From positions 2,480,001-2,544,000 of the forward strand of contig NZ_SGWX01000001.1 in assembly GCF_004216535.1 (NCBI RefSeq): DNA of 64,000 bases, given 5' to 3'. The notes under the pieces were generated by a model that worked only from the letters and a program-made list of their open reading frames with translations, was not told the origin of the DNA and searched no databases. This DNA comes from Xylanimonas ulmi (lineage in GTDB: Bacteria > Actinomycetota > Actinomycetes > Actinomycetales > Cellulomonadaceae). This document shows positions 47,320 to 56,833 of the stretch, piece after piece (the first letter of the stretch is position 1; each line of letters opens with the position of its first letter). The position numbers were made by a program, and so were the translations under genes.

Positions 47320-47408
47320 GAGCATTCCCTTCCGGTCGCCTGGTGCCGTCACACGGCGGCCCGACGGTGCGTGACGAGACGGCGTGCGGGCGGCGCTGCG
47401 GGCCCGCA

Positions 47409-48569
<1,161 letters not shown>

Positions 48570-48578
48570 CCCCGTCCG

Positions 48579-49850
48579 TCACACCGTCGTCGGCGTCGGG
48601 TACACCACCTCCAGGTGCGGGCGCGGGTGCAGGTGCGGGCGCAGCCGCAGCTTCCAGTTGCGCACGGCCCACACCGACGCCGCGCTCACCACCAGGAACG
48701 TCGCGATCGAGCCCACGAGGATCGACCACCGCGGCCCGAACTGCTCCCCGATCCACCCCACCAGCGGCGAGCCGATCGGCGTCGCACCCTGGAACACCAT
48801 CATGTAGAGCGCCATGACGCGCCCGCGCATCGCGGGGTCGACCGACGTCTGCAGCGTCGCGTTGGCCGCCGTCATCATGGTCAGCGACGTCAGGCCCACG
48901 GGGATGCAGAACAGCATGAACGTCCAGAACGACGGCATCAGCGCGTTGAGCGCCGTCGCCACCGCATAGGCGAACCCGGCGCCCAGCACCAGCCGCACGC
49001 GCGGCCGGTCTCGGCGGGCGGCCAGCAGCGCGCCCGCCAGCGACCCGATCGCGAGCACCGAGCCGAGCACACCGAACTCGCCGGCGCCCTTGCCGAACTC
49101 GACGCGCGCCATCATCGCGCTCGTGAGCTGGAAGTTGAGGCCGAACATCGACACGACGGCCATGACCGCCATGATGATCATGATGTCCGTGCGCCGGCGC
49201 ACGTAGCGCATCGCCTCGCGGATCTGCCCCTTGGACCGCTCGGCCGAGGGCAGCACGCGCAGCGTCTTGGTGTTCATCACGGCGAGCGCCGCGATGGTCG
49301 CCGCGAACGAGACGCCGTTGATGAGGAACACCCACCCGGCGCCGACGGCCGCCACCAGCAGGCCCGCGGCGCCCGGGCCGATGAGCCGCGCCGCGTTGAA
49401 CGACGCCGAGTTGAGCCCAATCGCGTTGGGCAGGTTCTCGGCCGGCACCAGCTCGGCCACGAACGTCTGGCGCACCGGGGCGTCGATCGCCGAGGCGACG
49501 CCCAACAGCAGCGCGAGCGTGTACACGTGCCACAGGCGCACGGCGCCCGAGAGCGTGAGCGCGCCCAGCACGAAGGCCAGCAGGCCCATCGCGGCCTGCG
49601 TGGCCATGAGGAGCTTGCGGCGCGGGAGCCGGTCGGCCAGGAGCCCGGCGTACGGGGACAGCAGCAGGAACGGGAGGAACTGCAACGCCGTCGTGACGCC
49701 CACCGCGGTGCCCGAGTTGTCGGTCAGCTGCGTGAGCACCACCCAGTCCTGGCCGACGCGCTGCATCCACGTGCCGACATTCGCGACGAGGGCGGCGGCG
49801 AACCAGAGCCGGTAATTGGGCTGGCGCAGGGAGGTGAAAGTGGCGGCCAT
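48579..49850 (-). CDS. MFS transporter (probable drug/multisubstrate efflux)
   Basis: A 423-residue membrane protein with about 12 hydrophobic segments. TSLRQPNYRLWFAAALVANVGTWMQRVGQDWVV opens it, typical of the MFS_3/enterobactin-exporter-like group. The loop GLLADRLPRRKLLMATQAAMG is the MFS motif A between helices 2 and 3. The gene is 50 bases after a marR-family regulator on the same strand, a usual arrangement for efflux pumps controlled by their own repressor. Substrate unknown. The C-terminus is a basic, His/Pro-rich tail. Confidence 0.87.
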   Translation of the reverse strand: MAATFTSLRQPNYRLWFAAALVANVGTWMQRVGQDWVVLTQLTDNSGTAVGVTTALQFLPFLLLSPYAGLLADRLPRRKLLMATQAAMGLLAFVLGALTLSGAVRLWHVYTLALLLGVASAIDAPVRQTFVAELVPAENLPNAIGLNSASFNAARLIGPGAAGLLVAAVGAGWVFLINGVSFAATIAALAVMNTKTLRVLPSAERSKGQIREAMRYVRRRTDIMIIMAVMAVVSMFGLNFQLTSAMMARVEFGKGAGEFGVLGSVLAIGSLAGALLAARRDRPRVRLVLGAGFAYAVATALNALMPSFWTFMLFCIPVGLTSLTMMTAANATLQTSVDPAMRGRVMALYMMVFQGATPIGSPLVGWIGEQFGPRWSILVGSIATFLVVSAASVWAVRNWKLRLRPHLHPRPHLEVVYPTPTTV

Positions 49851-49900
49851 GTGTCCTTCGGATCATGAGTGGTGGGGCTCGGGGCGGCGCGGTGGGGCGC

Positions 49901-50338
49901 TCAGCCTGAGGCGAGGTCGGCGAGGAGCGCGGACGCGCGCTCGAGCAGCTCGCGGTCCTTCGCGCGCAGGCCGTCGAGCTGGCCGGTGAGCCAGGCGTCG
50001 CGCCGACGGCGGGTCTCCTCGACCTCGCGCCGGCCGGTGTCGGTGACCCGCACCAGCACGAGCCGTCCGTCGGTCGGGTGCTCGACCTTCTCGACCATGC
50101 CGAGCTCGGTGAGCGCGTTGACCGTGCGGGTCATCGACGGCGGCTTGACGCGCTCGTGCTGGGCGAGGGCGCCCGGCGTCTGGTCGCCGTGCCGCAGCAG
50201 GGAGGTCAGGACGCCGAACTGGGCGTCGGGCAGGTCGGCCTCGCCCCGCTCGGAGCGCAGTCGCCGCACGAACCGGCCGACGGAGACGCGCAACTCACTG
50301 GCGAGGGAGTCCTGCACAAGGGTCGTACCTGAGGCCAT
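49901..50338 (-). CDS. MarR-family transcriptional regulator
   Basis: A 145-residue winged-helix regulator. The helix-turn-helix region is QTPGALAQHERVKPPSMTRTVNAL and the wing contains HPTDGRLVLVRVT with the conserved Asp-Gly-Arg. It precedes the MFS gene on the same strand and probably represses the pair until a ligand binds. The ATG at 50338 is six bases after a -10-like TATGCT, so the mRNA looks leaderless. A palindrome overlapping that box (50349-50362) is the likely autorepression site. Confidence 0.9.
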   Translation of the reverse strand: MASGTTLVQDSLASELRVSVGRFVRRLRSERGEADLPDAQFGVLTSLLRHGDQTPGALAQHERVKPPSMTRTVNALTELGMVEKVEHPTDGRLVLVRVTDTGRREVEETRRRRDAWLTGQLDGLRAKDRELLERASALLADLASG

Positions 50339-50344
50339 GTCCTT

Positions 50345-50362
50345 AGCATAGGTCATTACCTA
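50345..50362 (-). promoter_or_regulatory. marR promoter with an overlapping operator palindrome
   Basis: On the minus strand TATGCT (50350-50345) is placed as a -10 box six bases before the ATG. TAGGT-4-ACCTA at 50349-50362 is an inverted repeat overlapping it, in keeping with a MarR dimer blocking its own promoter. Confidence 0.5.
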
Positions 50363-50371
50363 GGCTTACGA

Positions 50372-50411
50372 CCACCCACCCACCCAGCCCACCCACCCAG
50401 CCCACCCACCT
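50372..50411. repeat. Short tandem repeat CCCACCCA/GCCCACC
   Basis: Imperfect tandem copies of CCCACCCACCCAG run for about 40 bases upstream of the marR promoter. Likely a low-complexity slippage tract. No function is claimed. Confidence 0.65.
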
Positions 50412-50430
50412 CACACACCCCAGCCCGTCT

Positions 50431-50493
50431 GGGCGGCACTTCGTCGTCGACTCGTCACCTCGGGCGCACGAGGTGACGACAAAGTGCCGCCCC
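50431..50493. repeat. Inverted repeat flanking the AbiEi-like gene, left copy
   Basis: GGGCGGCACTTCGTCGTC pairs with GACGACAAAGTGCCGCCC, and an 8-base insertion interrupts the left arm before ACCTCG. The core GGCACTTCGTCGTCACCTCG recurs at 51552-51607 on the other side of the gene at 50605. Confidence 0.75.
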
Positions 50494-50604
50494 CGCCGGG
50501 GGAACACCGAAAGGGGCGCCAGGGGCGTCAGGTCATCCACAGGGTTGTACACAGTGGGACGGGAGTGACGGCTCGGGGGGTGCGGGGTGGGTGAGGGTCT
50601 GGGG

Positions 50605-51594
50605 ATGCGGATGGGGTCCGGTGTTGGGGTTGAGGCTGAGCTGCGTATCTCGCGGGAGCACAACAGGGATGAGCTGCGGCGCGACCTGGCGGCTGGCCGG
50701 GCCGCGCGCATCCGGCGCGGCGCCTACACCGGGCCGGAGCCCTTGACCGCGGATGCGAGCGCGCGCGCCCGGATTCTCGCCGTGCACGAGCAACTCAGCG
50801 CGAGGCGCGTCTTCGGGTTCGACACCGCCGCCTTGCTGTATGGGCTGCCCACGTGGTCACCGTCGTCGCGCGTGCACATCTTCGTGCGGTCCCGCGCCTC
50901 CAGCCGCAGCGCCAAGGACATCGCGCGGCACACCACCGACCTGACGCCCGAGGACGTCGCCACGATCGACGGACTGCCGGTCACGACCCTGACGCGCACC
51001 GTCGTCGACTGCGCGCTCACCATGCACCCGCTGGAGGCGCTGGTCATCGCCGACGGCGCGATGAACCGTGGCTTCGACCGTCAGTTGGCGCTCGCGCAGA
51101 TCACCGCCCGAGCCCAGCCGAACGGGCGGGCGCGCGCCGAGTGGGTGATCACGAACGCCGCGGCCGGCACACGCTCGCCGTGGGAGTCCTGGCTGCGATA
51201 CCTGCCGCTGCGCGAGGGCTTCCCGTCACCGGAGATCGAGCCACCCATCCTCACCCGGCTGGGCGTGATGCACCTGGATCTCGGGTGGCCGCCGTACGAC
51301 CTCTACGTCGAGTTCGACGGCCGGGTGAAGTACCGCGACGACGGCGTCCGGACAGGCCACAGCGCCGAGCAGGAGCTCCTCGCCGAGAAGCGCCGGTTCG
51401 ACGCAATCCGCGAGACGGGCGTCAACCCGCTTCGGGTCATGGCCTCCGACGGCGCCCACGACTACATGCGGCGCCTGCGGGCCAGACTTCCCCCTGACCT
51501 CCGTAGGAGCCTGAGAGTGAACCCCAGGCTGCCGTGGCCACCCCCTCGAGTCGGCACTTCGTCGTCACCTCGTGCGCTCGAGGGCACGAAGTGA
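50605..51594 (+). CDS. AbiEi-like/DUF559-like protein, possible antitoxin or nuclease-fold protein
   Basis: A 329-residue protein. The N-terminal part (LRRDLAAGRAARIRRGAYTG) is the winged-helix/beta unit found in AbiEi-type antitoxins. The middle (TTLTRTVVDCALTMHPLEALVIADGAM) is the usual linker in these actinobacterial proteins. The C-terminal part (VMHLDLGWPPYDLYVEFDGRVKY; EKRRFDAIRETGVNPLRVMA) resembles the Vsr/DUF559 endonuclease fold, with Asp-x-Gly-Trp and Glu-Phe-Asp in catalytic-like places. No toxin partner gene is adjacent. The ATG at 50605 with GAGGG upstream is preferred over GTG 50587. The last 14 codons run into the right-hand inverted repeat, which supplies the stop codon. Confidence 0.6.
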   Translation: MRMGSGVGVEAELRISREHNRDELRRDLAAGRAARIRRGAYTGPEPLTADASARARILAVHEQLSARRVFGFDTAALLYGLPTWSPSSRVHIFVRSRASSRSAKDIARHTTDLTPEDVATIDGLPVTTLTRTVVDCALTMHPLEALVIADGAMNRGFDRQLALAQITARAQPNGRARAEWVITNAAAGTRSPWESWLRYLPLREGFPSPEIEPPILTRLGVMHLDLGWPPYDLYVEFDGRVKYRDDGVRTGHSAEQELLAEKRRFDAIRETGVNPLRVMASDGAHDYMRRLRARLPPDLRRSLRVNPRLPWPPPRVGTSSSPRALEGTK

Positions 51595-51607
51595 CGACGA
51601 AGTGCCG
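51552..51607. repeat. Inverted repeat flanking the AbiEi-like gene, right copy
   Basis: Bases 51552-51575 and 51584-51607 pair with one mismatch in 24. The repeat overlaps the end of the AbiEi-like gene and is the same family as the one at 50431-50493. It may also terminate the convergent ugd transcript. Confidence 0.8.
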
Positions 51608-51635
51608 AGTTGAGGGAGGGGAACAGAGGTGGGAG

Positions 51636-52802
51636 TCAGTCGCGGCCGTAGATGTCGCGGGTGTAGACCTTGTCGGCCACGTCTTGGAGGGGTTCGGCGC
51701 GGCGGTTGGCGACGATGACGTGGGCGCGGGCCTTGAACTCGTCCAGGTCGCGCACGACCTCGGAGTGGAAGAACTCGGGCTCGTCCAGCGTGGGCTCGAA
51801 GACGATGACCTCGACGCCCTTGGCCTTCAGCCGCTTCATGACGCCCTGGATCGAGGAGGCCCGGAAGTTGTCCGACCCGGACTTCATGATCAGCCGGTAC
51901 ATGCCCACGACCTTCGGCTCGCGGCGCAGGATGTCAGCGGCGATGAAGTCCTTGCGTGTGGTGTTGGCGTCCACGATCGCCGAGATGAGGTTCTGCGGCA
52001 CGTCCTGGTAGTTGGCCAGCAGCTGCTTGGTGTCCTTGGGCAGGCAGTACCCGCCGTACCCGAACGACGGGTTGTTGTAGTGCGACCCGATCCGCGGGTC
52101 CAGGCCCACACCCTCGATGATCTGGGCGGTGTCCAACCCGCGGGTGGCCGCGTAGGTGTCCAGCTCGTTGAAGTACGCGACCCGCAACGCCAGATAGGTG
52201 TTGGCGAACAGCTTGATCGCCTCCGCCTCGGTCGGGTCGGTCAACAGCACCGGCACACCCGCATCGAGCGAGCCGGCCAGCATCAGGTCCGCGAACAGCC
52301 GCCCGTGCTCACCCCGGTCCCCGACCACGATGCGCGAGGGGTGCAGGTTGTCATACAAGGCCCGCCCCTCACGCAGGAACTCCGGGGAGAACACGATCGC
52401 CGCGCCCTGGTGCTCGTCCCGCATCCGCGCGGTGAACCCGACCGGCACCGTCGACTTCACCACGATCACCGCGCCCGGGTTGACCGCCAACACCTGGTCG
52501 ATCACGCCCTCGACCGTGGAGGTGTCGAAGAACTGCGTCACCTCGTCATAGTTGGTCGGCGTCGCGATCACCACCAACTGCGCGTCCGCGTACGCGCCCG
52601 CCCCGTCGGTCGTGGCCGTCAACGACAATGGCGCCTCACGCAGGTACTGCTCCAACTCGGCGTCCACAATCGGCGACACCCGCCGATTGATCAGCTCGAC
52701 CTTGCCCGGATCGATGTCCACCGCCACCACATCATGACGCTGCGCCAAGATCACAGCGTTGGACAGACCCACATAACCCGTACCGGCGATGACAATCTTC
52801 AC
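51636..52802 (-). CDS. ugd: UDP-glucose 6-dehydrogenase
   Basis: A 388-residue enzyme oxidising UDP-glucose to UDP-glucuronate with NAD, feeding surface polysaccharides. The NAD-binding [10 protein letters not shown] opens it; [51 protein letters not shown] and [15 protein letters not shown] (catalytic Cys) follow. From memory the sequence is strikingly like the short enterobacterial Ugd rather than the ~440-residue form usual in many actinobacteria. The GTG at 52802 is chosen: it gives the enterobacterial start (Met-Lys-Ile) and length. A -10 box TAAGAT (52815-52810) lies seven bases before it, so the mRNA would be leaderless. An upstream ATG at 52811 lies inside that box. Confidence 0.92.
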   Translation of the reverse strand: MKIVIAGTGYVGLSNAVILAQRHDVVAVDIDPGKVELINRRVSPIVDAELEQYLREAPLSLTATTDGAGAYADAQLVVIATPTNYDEVTQFFDTSTVEGVIDQVLAVNPGAVIVVKSTVPVGFTARMRDEHQGAAIVFSPEFLREGRALYDNLHPSRIVVGDRGEHGRLFADLMLAGSLDAGVPVLLTDPTEAEAIKLFANTYLALRVAYFNELDTYAATRGLDTAQIIEGVGLDPRIGSHYNNPSFGYGGYCLPKDTKQLLANYQDVPQNLISAIVDANTTRKDFIAADILRREPKVVGMYRLIMKSGSDNFRASSIQGVMKRLKAKGVEVIVFEPTLDEPEFFHSEVVRDLDEFKARAHVIVANRRAEPLQDVADKVYTRDIYGRD

Positions 52803-52809
52803 GTGGGCC

Positions 52810-52815
52810 ATCTTA
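52810..52815 (-). promoter_or_regulatory. -10 box of a leaderless ugd transcript
   Basis: TAAGAT on the minus strand ends seven bases before the GTG at 52802. It overlaps the upstream ATG at 52811, which speaks against that ATG as the start codon. Confidence 0.55.
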
Positions 52816-52845
52816 GGGATGGCGCCACCGCCTGCCGCTTGGGTG

Positions 52846-54012
52846 TCACACCGGTCCGCCGAACTCTGGCGGTCGGCCGCCCAACCCCAGCAGATGCGCG
52901 ATGGCCTGGACGGAGCGCTCCGCGGCGACGCCGTCGCCGTACGGGTTGGTCGCCCGCGCCATCGCGGCGTAGGCCTCCGCGTCGGTCAGCAGCTCGCTGA
53001 CGGAGTCGACGATCCGCTCTTCGTCGGTGCCGATGAGGCGCACGGTGCCAGCGGTGACCGCCTCAGGCCGCTCGGTGTTGTCGCGCATGACCAGCACGGG
53101 CTTGCCGAGGCTCGGCGCCTCCTCCTGCACGCCGCCCGAGTCCGTCAGGACGACGGTCGACAGTGACATCACCCGGGTGAACTCTCCATAGGGCAGCGGC
53201 TCGGTCACGGTGATGTTGGGGAGCCCGACGAGCTGCGGCAGCACGGCCTCCCGCACGATGGGGTTGCGGTGCGCCGGCAGCACGATCTCCACGTCGGGGA
53301 ACCGGCGGGCCAGGCGCGCCAGCGCGCGGCCCACGCCCTCCATGGCGCCGCCCCAGTTCTCGCGCCGGTGCGTGGTCACCAGCAGGACGCGCCGCCCCGA
53401 GGCGGCCAGTCGCGCGAGCGCCGGGTCGGTCAGCGGCGTCGGACGCTCGACGGCGAGCAGCAGCGCGTCGATCACGGTGTTGCCGGTCACCAGCACGGTG
53501 TCGGGCGCCACGGTCTCGGTCAGCAGGTTCTGCTTGCTCAGTTGGGTGGGAGCCAGGTGCAGCGCCGCGATCTGTGAGGTCAGGCGGCGGTTGGCCTCCT
53601 CCGGGAACGGCGAGTTGATGTCCCCGCTGCGCAGCCCGGCCTCCAGGTGGACGACGGGGATCTGCCGGTGGAACGCGGCGAGCGCCGCCGCGGTCGAGGT
53701 GGACGTGTCGCCCTGGACGACGACGGCGGCGGGCCGCTCGGCCACGAGCACCGGGTCGAGCCGCTCCAGCACGCGTGCGACCGTCTGCGACAGCGTCGCG
53801 CCGTGCTCGAAGATGTCGAGGTCGTGGTCGGGCACGATGCCGAACAGCGCGTTGACCTGGTCGAGCATCTCGCGGTGCTGGCCGGTGACGACGGTGACGG
53901 GGTCGAGGGCGTCGCTCTCGCGCAGCGCGGCGATGACGGGGGCGACCTTGATGGCCTCGGGGCGTGTGCCGTAGACGACCATGACTCGACGACGATCACC
54001 CATAGGAGACAT
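52846..54012 (-). CDS. wecB: UDP-N-acetylglucosamine 2-epimerase (non-hydrolysing)
   Basis: A 388-residue enzyme making UDP-ManNAc from UDP-GlcNAc. Landmarks: [70 protein letters not shown] and [20 protein letters not shown] with TERPE. The start is uncertain between ATG 54012 and ATG 54003; neither has a clear ribosome site. It lies just upstream of ugd, but a -10 box before ugd suggests separate transcription. UDP-ManNAc would serve teichoic-acid linkage units or another wall glycopolymer, fitting the glycosyltransferases to the right. Confidence 0.92.
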   Translation of the reverse strand: MSPMGDRRRVMVVYGTRPEAIKVAPVIAALRESDALDPVTVVTGQHREMLDQVNALFGIVPDHDLDIFEHGATLSQTVARVLERLDPVLVAERPAAVVVQGDTSTSTAAALAAFHRQIPVVHLEAGLRSGDINSPFPEEANRRLTSQIAALHLAPTQLSKQNLLTETVAPDTVLVTGNTVIDALLLAVERPTPLTDPALARLAASGRRVLLVTTHRRENWGGAMEGVGRALARLARRFPDVEIVLPAHRNPIVREAVLPQLVGLPNITVTEPLPYGEFTRVMSLSTVVLTDSGGVQEEAPSLGKPVLVMRDNTERPEAVTAGTVRLIGTDEERIVDSVSELLTDAEAYAAMARATNPYGDGVAAERSVQAIAHLLGLGGRPPEFGGPV

Positions 54013-54054
54013 GTGTAGACGATCCGGGTGTCCCGGCCAAACCGCGGAACTCAT

Positions 54055-54060
54055 TAGGGT
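54055..54060 (+). promoter_or_regulatory. -10 box of a leaderless transcript (54068 gene)
   Basis: TAGGGT ends seven bases before the ATG at 54068 and no ribosome site follows. This fits a leaderless start and helps fix that start codon. Confidence 0.5.
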
Positions 54061-54067
54061 GTGCCGC

Positions 54068-54553
54068 ATGCAACAGTCGATGAGCCTCGCAGAGGCCCTT
54101 CACGCGCTTGGCCTGCTTGGACGCTCCCTGCCCCGCTTCGTCACGTCCGTGGGTGGATCGGGCGACGTGCTCGACGTCGTCGCGGACCCGCGCGCCGTGC
54201 GCAACCTGCCCGCCGCGCTTCGACTCGCCACGCGCGTCGTGCCCACCGTCCACGCGCATCTGCGCGTCGTCGCGTTCGTCGACGGCGTCGCGACCGTCGC
54301 CGTCGACGCCTCGGCCGGTGGCCTGCCGGCGCACAAGCTCCTGAGCCTGGCGTCGTCCCGGATCGAGTCCGTGGTCACGTCCAAGCGGCTCCCGTACGGC
54401 TCGGTCCGCGTGCTGCCGGGAGCCCAGATCGCGCTCGATGTGCAGCGTCTGCTCGCCGAGCGGCACCCCGGCTACCGCGTGCACGGCATGGTGTTCCACG
54501 AGGGCTCCGTGTGGCTCGACGTCGAGCCCGCCGAGGCGCCCGCCACCGCGTGA
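54068..54553 (+). CDS. Uncharacterised 161-residue protein
   Basis: A small, apparently cytoplasmic protein with no signal peptide or membrane segment. It alternates short strands and helices (LPRFVTSVGGSGDVLDVVAD; ALRLATRVVPTVHAHLRVVAFV; SVRVLPGAQIALDVQRLLAERHPGYRVHG) and ends in a strand with GSVWLDVEP. I do not recognise the family. It is transcribed alone from a leaderless promoter, divergent from wecB and convergent with the zinc-finger gene. Codon usage is as GC-rich as in its neighbours, so there is no sign of recent transfer. Confidence 0.6.
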   Translation: MQQSMSLAEALHALGLLGRSLPRFVTSVGGSGDVLDVVADPRAVRNLPAALRLATRVVPTVHAHLRVVAFVDGVATVAVDASAGGLPAHKLLSLASSRIESVVTSKRLPYGSVRVLPGAQIALDVQRLLAERHPGYRVHGMVFHEGSVWLDVEPAEAPATA

Positions 54554-54585
54554 CCTCGGGTGACCTGCCCTGACCTCGTCTGACG

Positions 54586-55659
54586 TCAGGGCGCGTCCGA
54601 CCCGTACTCGGAGGGCGTCGGCTCGTCCTCGCCTCCCGACGGCGGTGTCTCGCCCGCGTCGGGCGGCGTCGTCTCCCCTGGCGGCGGCGTTGTCGGCTCG
54701 GTGGTCGGCGGCGTCGTGGGATCCGTCGTCGCGGGCGGCGGCGTCGCCGGATCCGTGGTTGCGGGCGGCGTCGTCCCCGTCGTCGGGGGCGGCGTCGTCG
54801 GCTGGCCCGTCCCCGGAGGGTTCGGTGGCGGGTTCTGCCCCGTCGGTCCGGGTTGATCTGGGGTGGTCGGACCCGGCTGGACGACGCCGGTCCCACCCTG
54901 CTGCGCCCCGCCGCCCAGCGTGCCCACACCAGGCCGCGCCAGGCCGCCGGGTTGGACTCCCGGGGGCGGCGTCGTCGGGGCGTCCGACGTCGCGTCCGGC
55001 TCCGCGGAGTCCGATGGCGAGGGGTCGTCCGACGGCGATGGCGTCGTACTCGGCGCCGGGCGGGTCGTCACGGCGTTCTGCGTCCGCTCGACGGGCGCGG
55101 TCGGACTCGGCGCCGGCTCGGCGGGCGCCCGGCCGCCGCCGAGCGCCACGGCCGTCGCCCCGCCCGCGGCGATGACGAGCACGGCGGCCACGCCCGCGAG
55201 GGCGCGGTGTCCCACCCTCGTGCGGGCGGGCCGTGCGGCGCGGTCCGGAACCGACGTGACGCGCGACTTGAGCGTGGTCGCGGGCGACTCCGGCGGCCCG
55301 ACGATCTCGGCGGCGTAGACGCTCGCGACGGCCCCGATCGCATCGGCCACCTCAGGCAGGCGGTCGATCGTCCAGGCGCACTCGGCGCAGGTCCGCAGGT
55401 GCGCCGAGACGGCGTCGCGCAGGTTGCGGTTGAGCGACCCGTCCACATAGGCGAGCGCGCCGAGGCGCACCTCACGGCATCCCTGGGTCGCGGCCGCCCG
55501 CGCCATGACGCGGCAGAACAGCTCAGTGGCGGCGCCGTCCGCGCCGTCGAGCTCATGCTCCGAGCCGCTCGCGCCCCCCAGCCACGCCCGTTGCTGCCCG
55601 GGCAGGCCGACGAGCGCGGCGAGAAGGGCCGCCTGGTCGATCGTCCGATGCTCGTTCAC
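54586..55659 (-). CDS. Zinc-finger, membrane-anchored protein with long Pro/Thr-rich exterior (anti-sigma-like)
   Basis: A 357-residue protein. The N-terminal half carries a putative ZAS zinc finger: Cys near 61, then AHLRTCAECAW (His-x3-Cys-x2-Cys). A single membrane segment follows (about 152-172, HRALAGVAAVLVIAAGGATAVAL). The remaining ~185 residues are outside and low-complexity, mostly Pro, Thr and Gly with repeats such as ATTDP/TTPP. The layout fits an anti-sigma factor that senses the envelope, yet no ECF sigma gene is adjacent. The GTG at 55659 has GGGAGC upstream. It follows the LCP gene by 21 bases on the same strand. Confidence 0.6.
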   Translation of the reverse strand: MNEHRTIDQAALLAALVGLPGQQRAWLGGASGSEHELDGADGAATELFCRVMARAAATQGCREVRLGALAYVDGSLNRNLRDAVSAHLRTCAECAWTIDRLPEVADAIGAVASVYAAEIVGPPESPATTLKSRVTSVPDRAARPARTRVGHRALAGVAAVLVIAAGGATAVALGGGRAPAEPAPSPTAPVERTQNAVTTRPAPSTTPSPSDDPSPSDSAEPDATSDAPTTPPPGVQPGGLARPGVGTLGGGAQQGGTGVVQPGPTTPDQPGPTGQNPPPNPPGTGQPTTPPPTTGTTPPATTDPATPPPATTDPTTPPTTEPTTPPPGETTPPDAGETPPSGGEDEPTPSEYGSDAP

Positions 55660-55680
55660 TGCGCTGCTCCCTGGTCGCGT

Positions 55681-56733
55681 CTACCGCACGGTGGCGGGCA
55701 GCACGTTGAGGGAGTCGGCATGCTGCTCCACGAACTCGGTGGCGGTGTCGTTGGCGAACGAGGCCATCAGCGGGTCGAGCTTGGCCCGGTCGAGCACCAC
55801 GATCGACTGCCCGTCGGCGCTGCGCCCGGTGCCGGAGTTGGGCGCCGTCATGAACGTGACGTCGTTGGTGGCCAGCCCGCGCGCGCTCATGTACAGGTCG
55901 CGCATGCGCTGGATGGTGAAGCCGTCGTCCGCGGCGACCGACTGGCTGACCGTGGTGAAGAAGCTGGTCATCTTGCCGACGTCGTTGCGGTTGTTGTTGA
56001 CCTTGGCCAGGATCGCGCGCATCCAGTTCTGCTGGCGCTGCACGCGGCCGAAGTCCCCATTGACCAGTCCGTGGCGTTGGCGCACGTACTTGAGCGCCTC
56101 CTCCCCCGACATCTGGTGCACCCCGGCGGTGAAGAACACCTGGCGGCCGTCGCCGATGTCCTGCGGGACGCGGATCTGCACGCCGCCGAGTGCGTCCGTC
56201 ATGCTCTTGAACGACTCGAAATCGGTGACCACGAAATGGTCGATGCGAACGCCGGTGAGCTGTTCAACCGTCTGAATCATCAGCGACGGCCCCCCGAACG
56301 AGAACGCCGCGTTGATCTTGGCCTCGCCGTGCCCCGGAATCGGCACCCACGAGTCGCGCGGAATGGACACGACCTGGGCCGCCTCGCGGTCCGCGGGCAG
56401 GTGCACAAGCATGATCGTGTCGGTGCGCTGGGCGCCCTGCTGCCAGTGCGCCGGGTCGCCGGCGCTGATCCGGGAGTCCGACCCGAGCACCAGGATGTTG
56501 ACGGCCTCGTTGGGCGCATGGGGGTCCGCAGGCGCGGGATCCGGGCGTTCGGGCAGGTCAGCGAACGGATCGCCGAGCCGCTCGATGTTGCGGTCGAGGC
56601 TGTGCTGGAACCACAGCACGGCGCCCACGCCCGCCCCGGCGAGGAGAAGGACGAGCACGCCGACGACACTCAGCGCCTTCGCCGTGCTGCTCATGCCGCG
56701 ACGGCGTCGGCGTAGATGAGTAGGAGAGGCCAT
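55681..56733 (-). CDS. LytR-CpsA-Psr (LCP) family wall polymer ligase
   Basis: A 350-residue membrane enzyme that would attach teichoic acid-like or other glycopolymers to peptidoglycan. Membrane segment about 21-44; LCP core from about 75: VNILVLGSDSR, QRTDTIMLVHLP, VSIPRDSWVPIPGHGEAKIN, DALGGVQIRV and LKYVRQRHGLVNGDFGRVQRQQ. The Arg and Asp residues that bind the lipid pyrophosphate are present. The ATG at 56733 has a -10-like TACGAT six bases upstream, so the mRNA looks leaderless. Its position at the edge of a glycosyltransferase/ABC exporter locus fits attachment of that polymer. Confidence 0.92.
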   Translation of the reverse strand: MASPTHLRRRRRGMSSTAKALSVVGVLVLLLAGAGVGAVLWFQHSLDRNIERLGDPFADLPERPDPAPADPHAPNEAVNILVLGSDSRISAGDPAHWQQGAQRTDTIMLVHLPADREAAQVVSIPRDSWVPIPGHGEAKINAAFSFGGPSLMIQTVEQLTGVRIDHFVVTDFESFKSMTDALGGVQIRVPQDIGDGRQVFFTAGVHQMSGEEALKYVRQRHGLVNGDFGRVQRQQNWMRAILAKVNNNRNDVGKMTSFFTTVSQSVAADDGFTIQRMRDLYMSARGLATNDVTFMTAPNSGTGRSADGQSIVVLDRAKLDPLMASFANDTATEFVEQHADSLNVLPATVR

Positions 56734-56739
56734 GGGCCA

Positions 56740-56745
56740 ATCGTA
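56740..56745 (-). promoter_or_regulatory. -10 box of a leaderless LCP transcript
   Basis: TACGAT on the minus strand, six bases before the ATG at 56733. On the plus strand TAAGAT at 56793-56798 is a fair -10 box for the divergent glycosyltransferase operon. Confidence 0.45.
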
Positions 56746-56833
56746 GGGGTCGCAGAATCCGGTGCCTGACTAAACTGACGCGAAGCGCCGCCTAAGATGG
56801 ACCCGACCCAAATCCTCACGGAGATCTTCACGG

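Noticed and set aside
50372-50411. Tandem CCCACCCA tract considered as a CRISPR-like array
   Set aside because: Unit length is far too short, with no spacers and no cas genes nearby. It is a simple-sequence tract.
50605-51594. A complete type IV toxin-antitoxin system
   Set aside because: Only the AbiEi-like protein is present; no AbiEii nucleotidyltransferase gene lies on either side.
51636-54012. Reading the wecB neighbour as UDP-ManNAc dehydrogenase (WecC)
   Set aside because: The dehydrogenase sequence follows short-form Ugd through the whole length, including the catalytic region, so UDP-glucose is the better substrate call.
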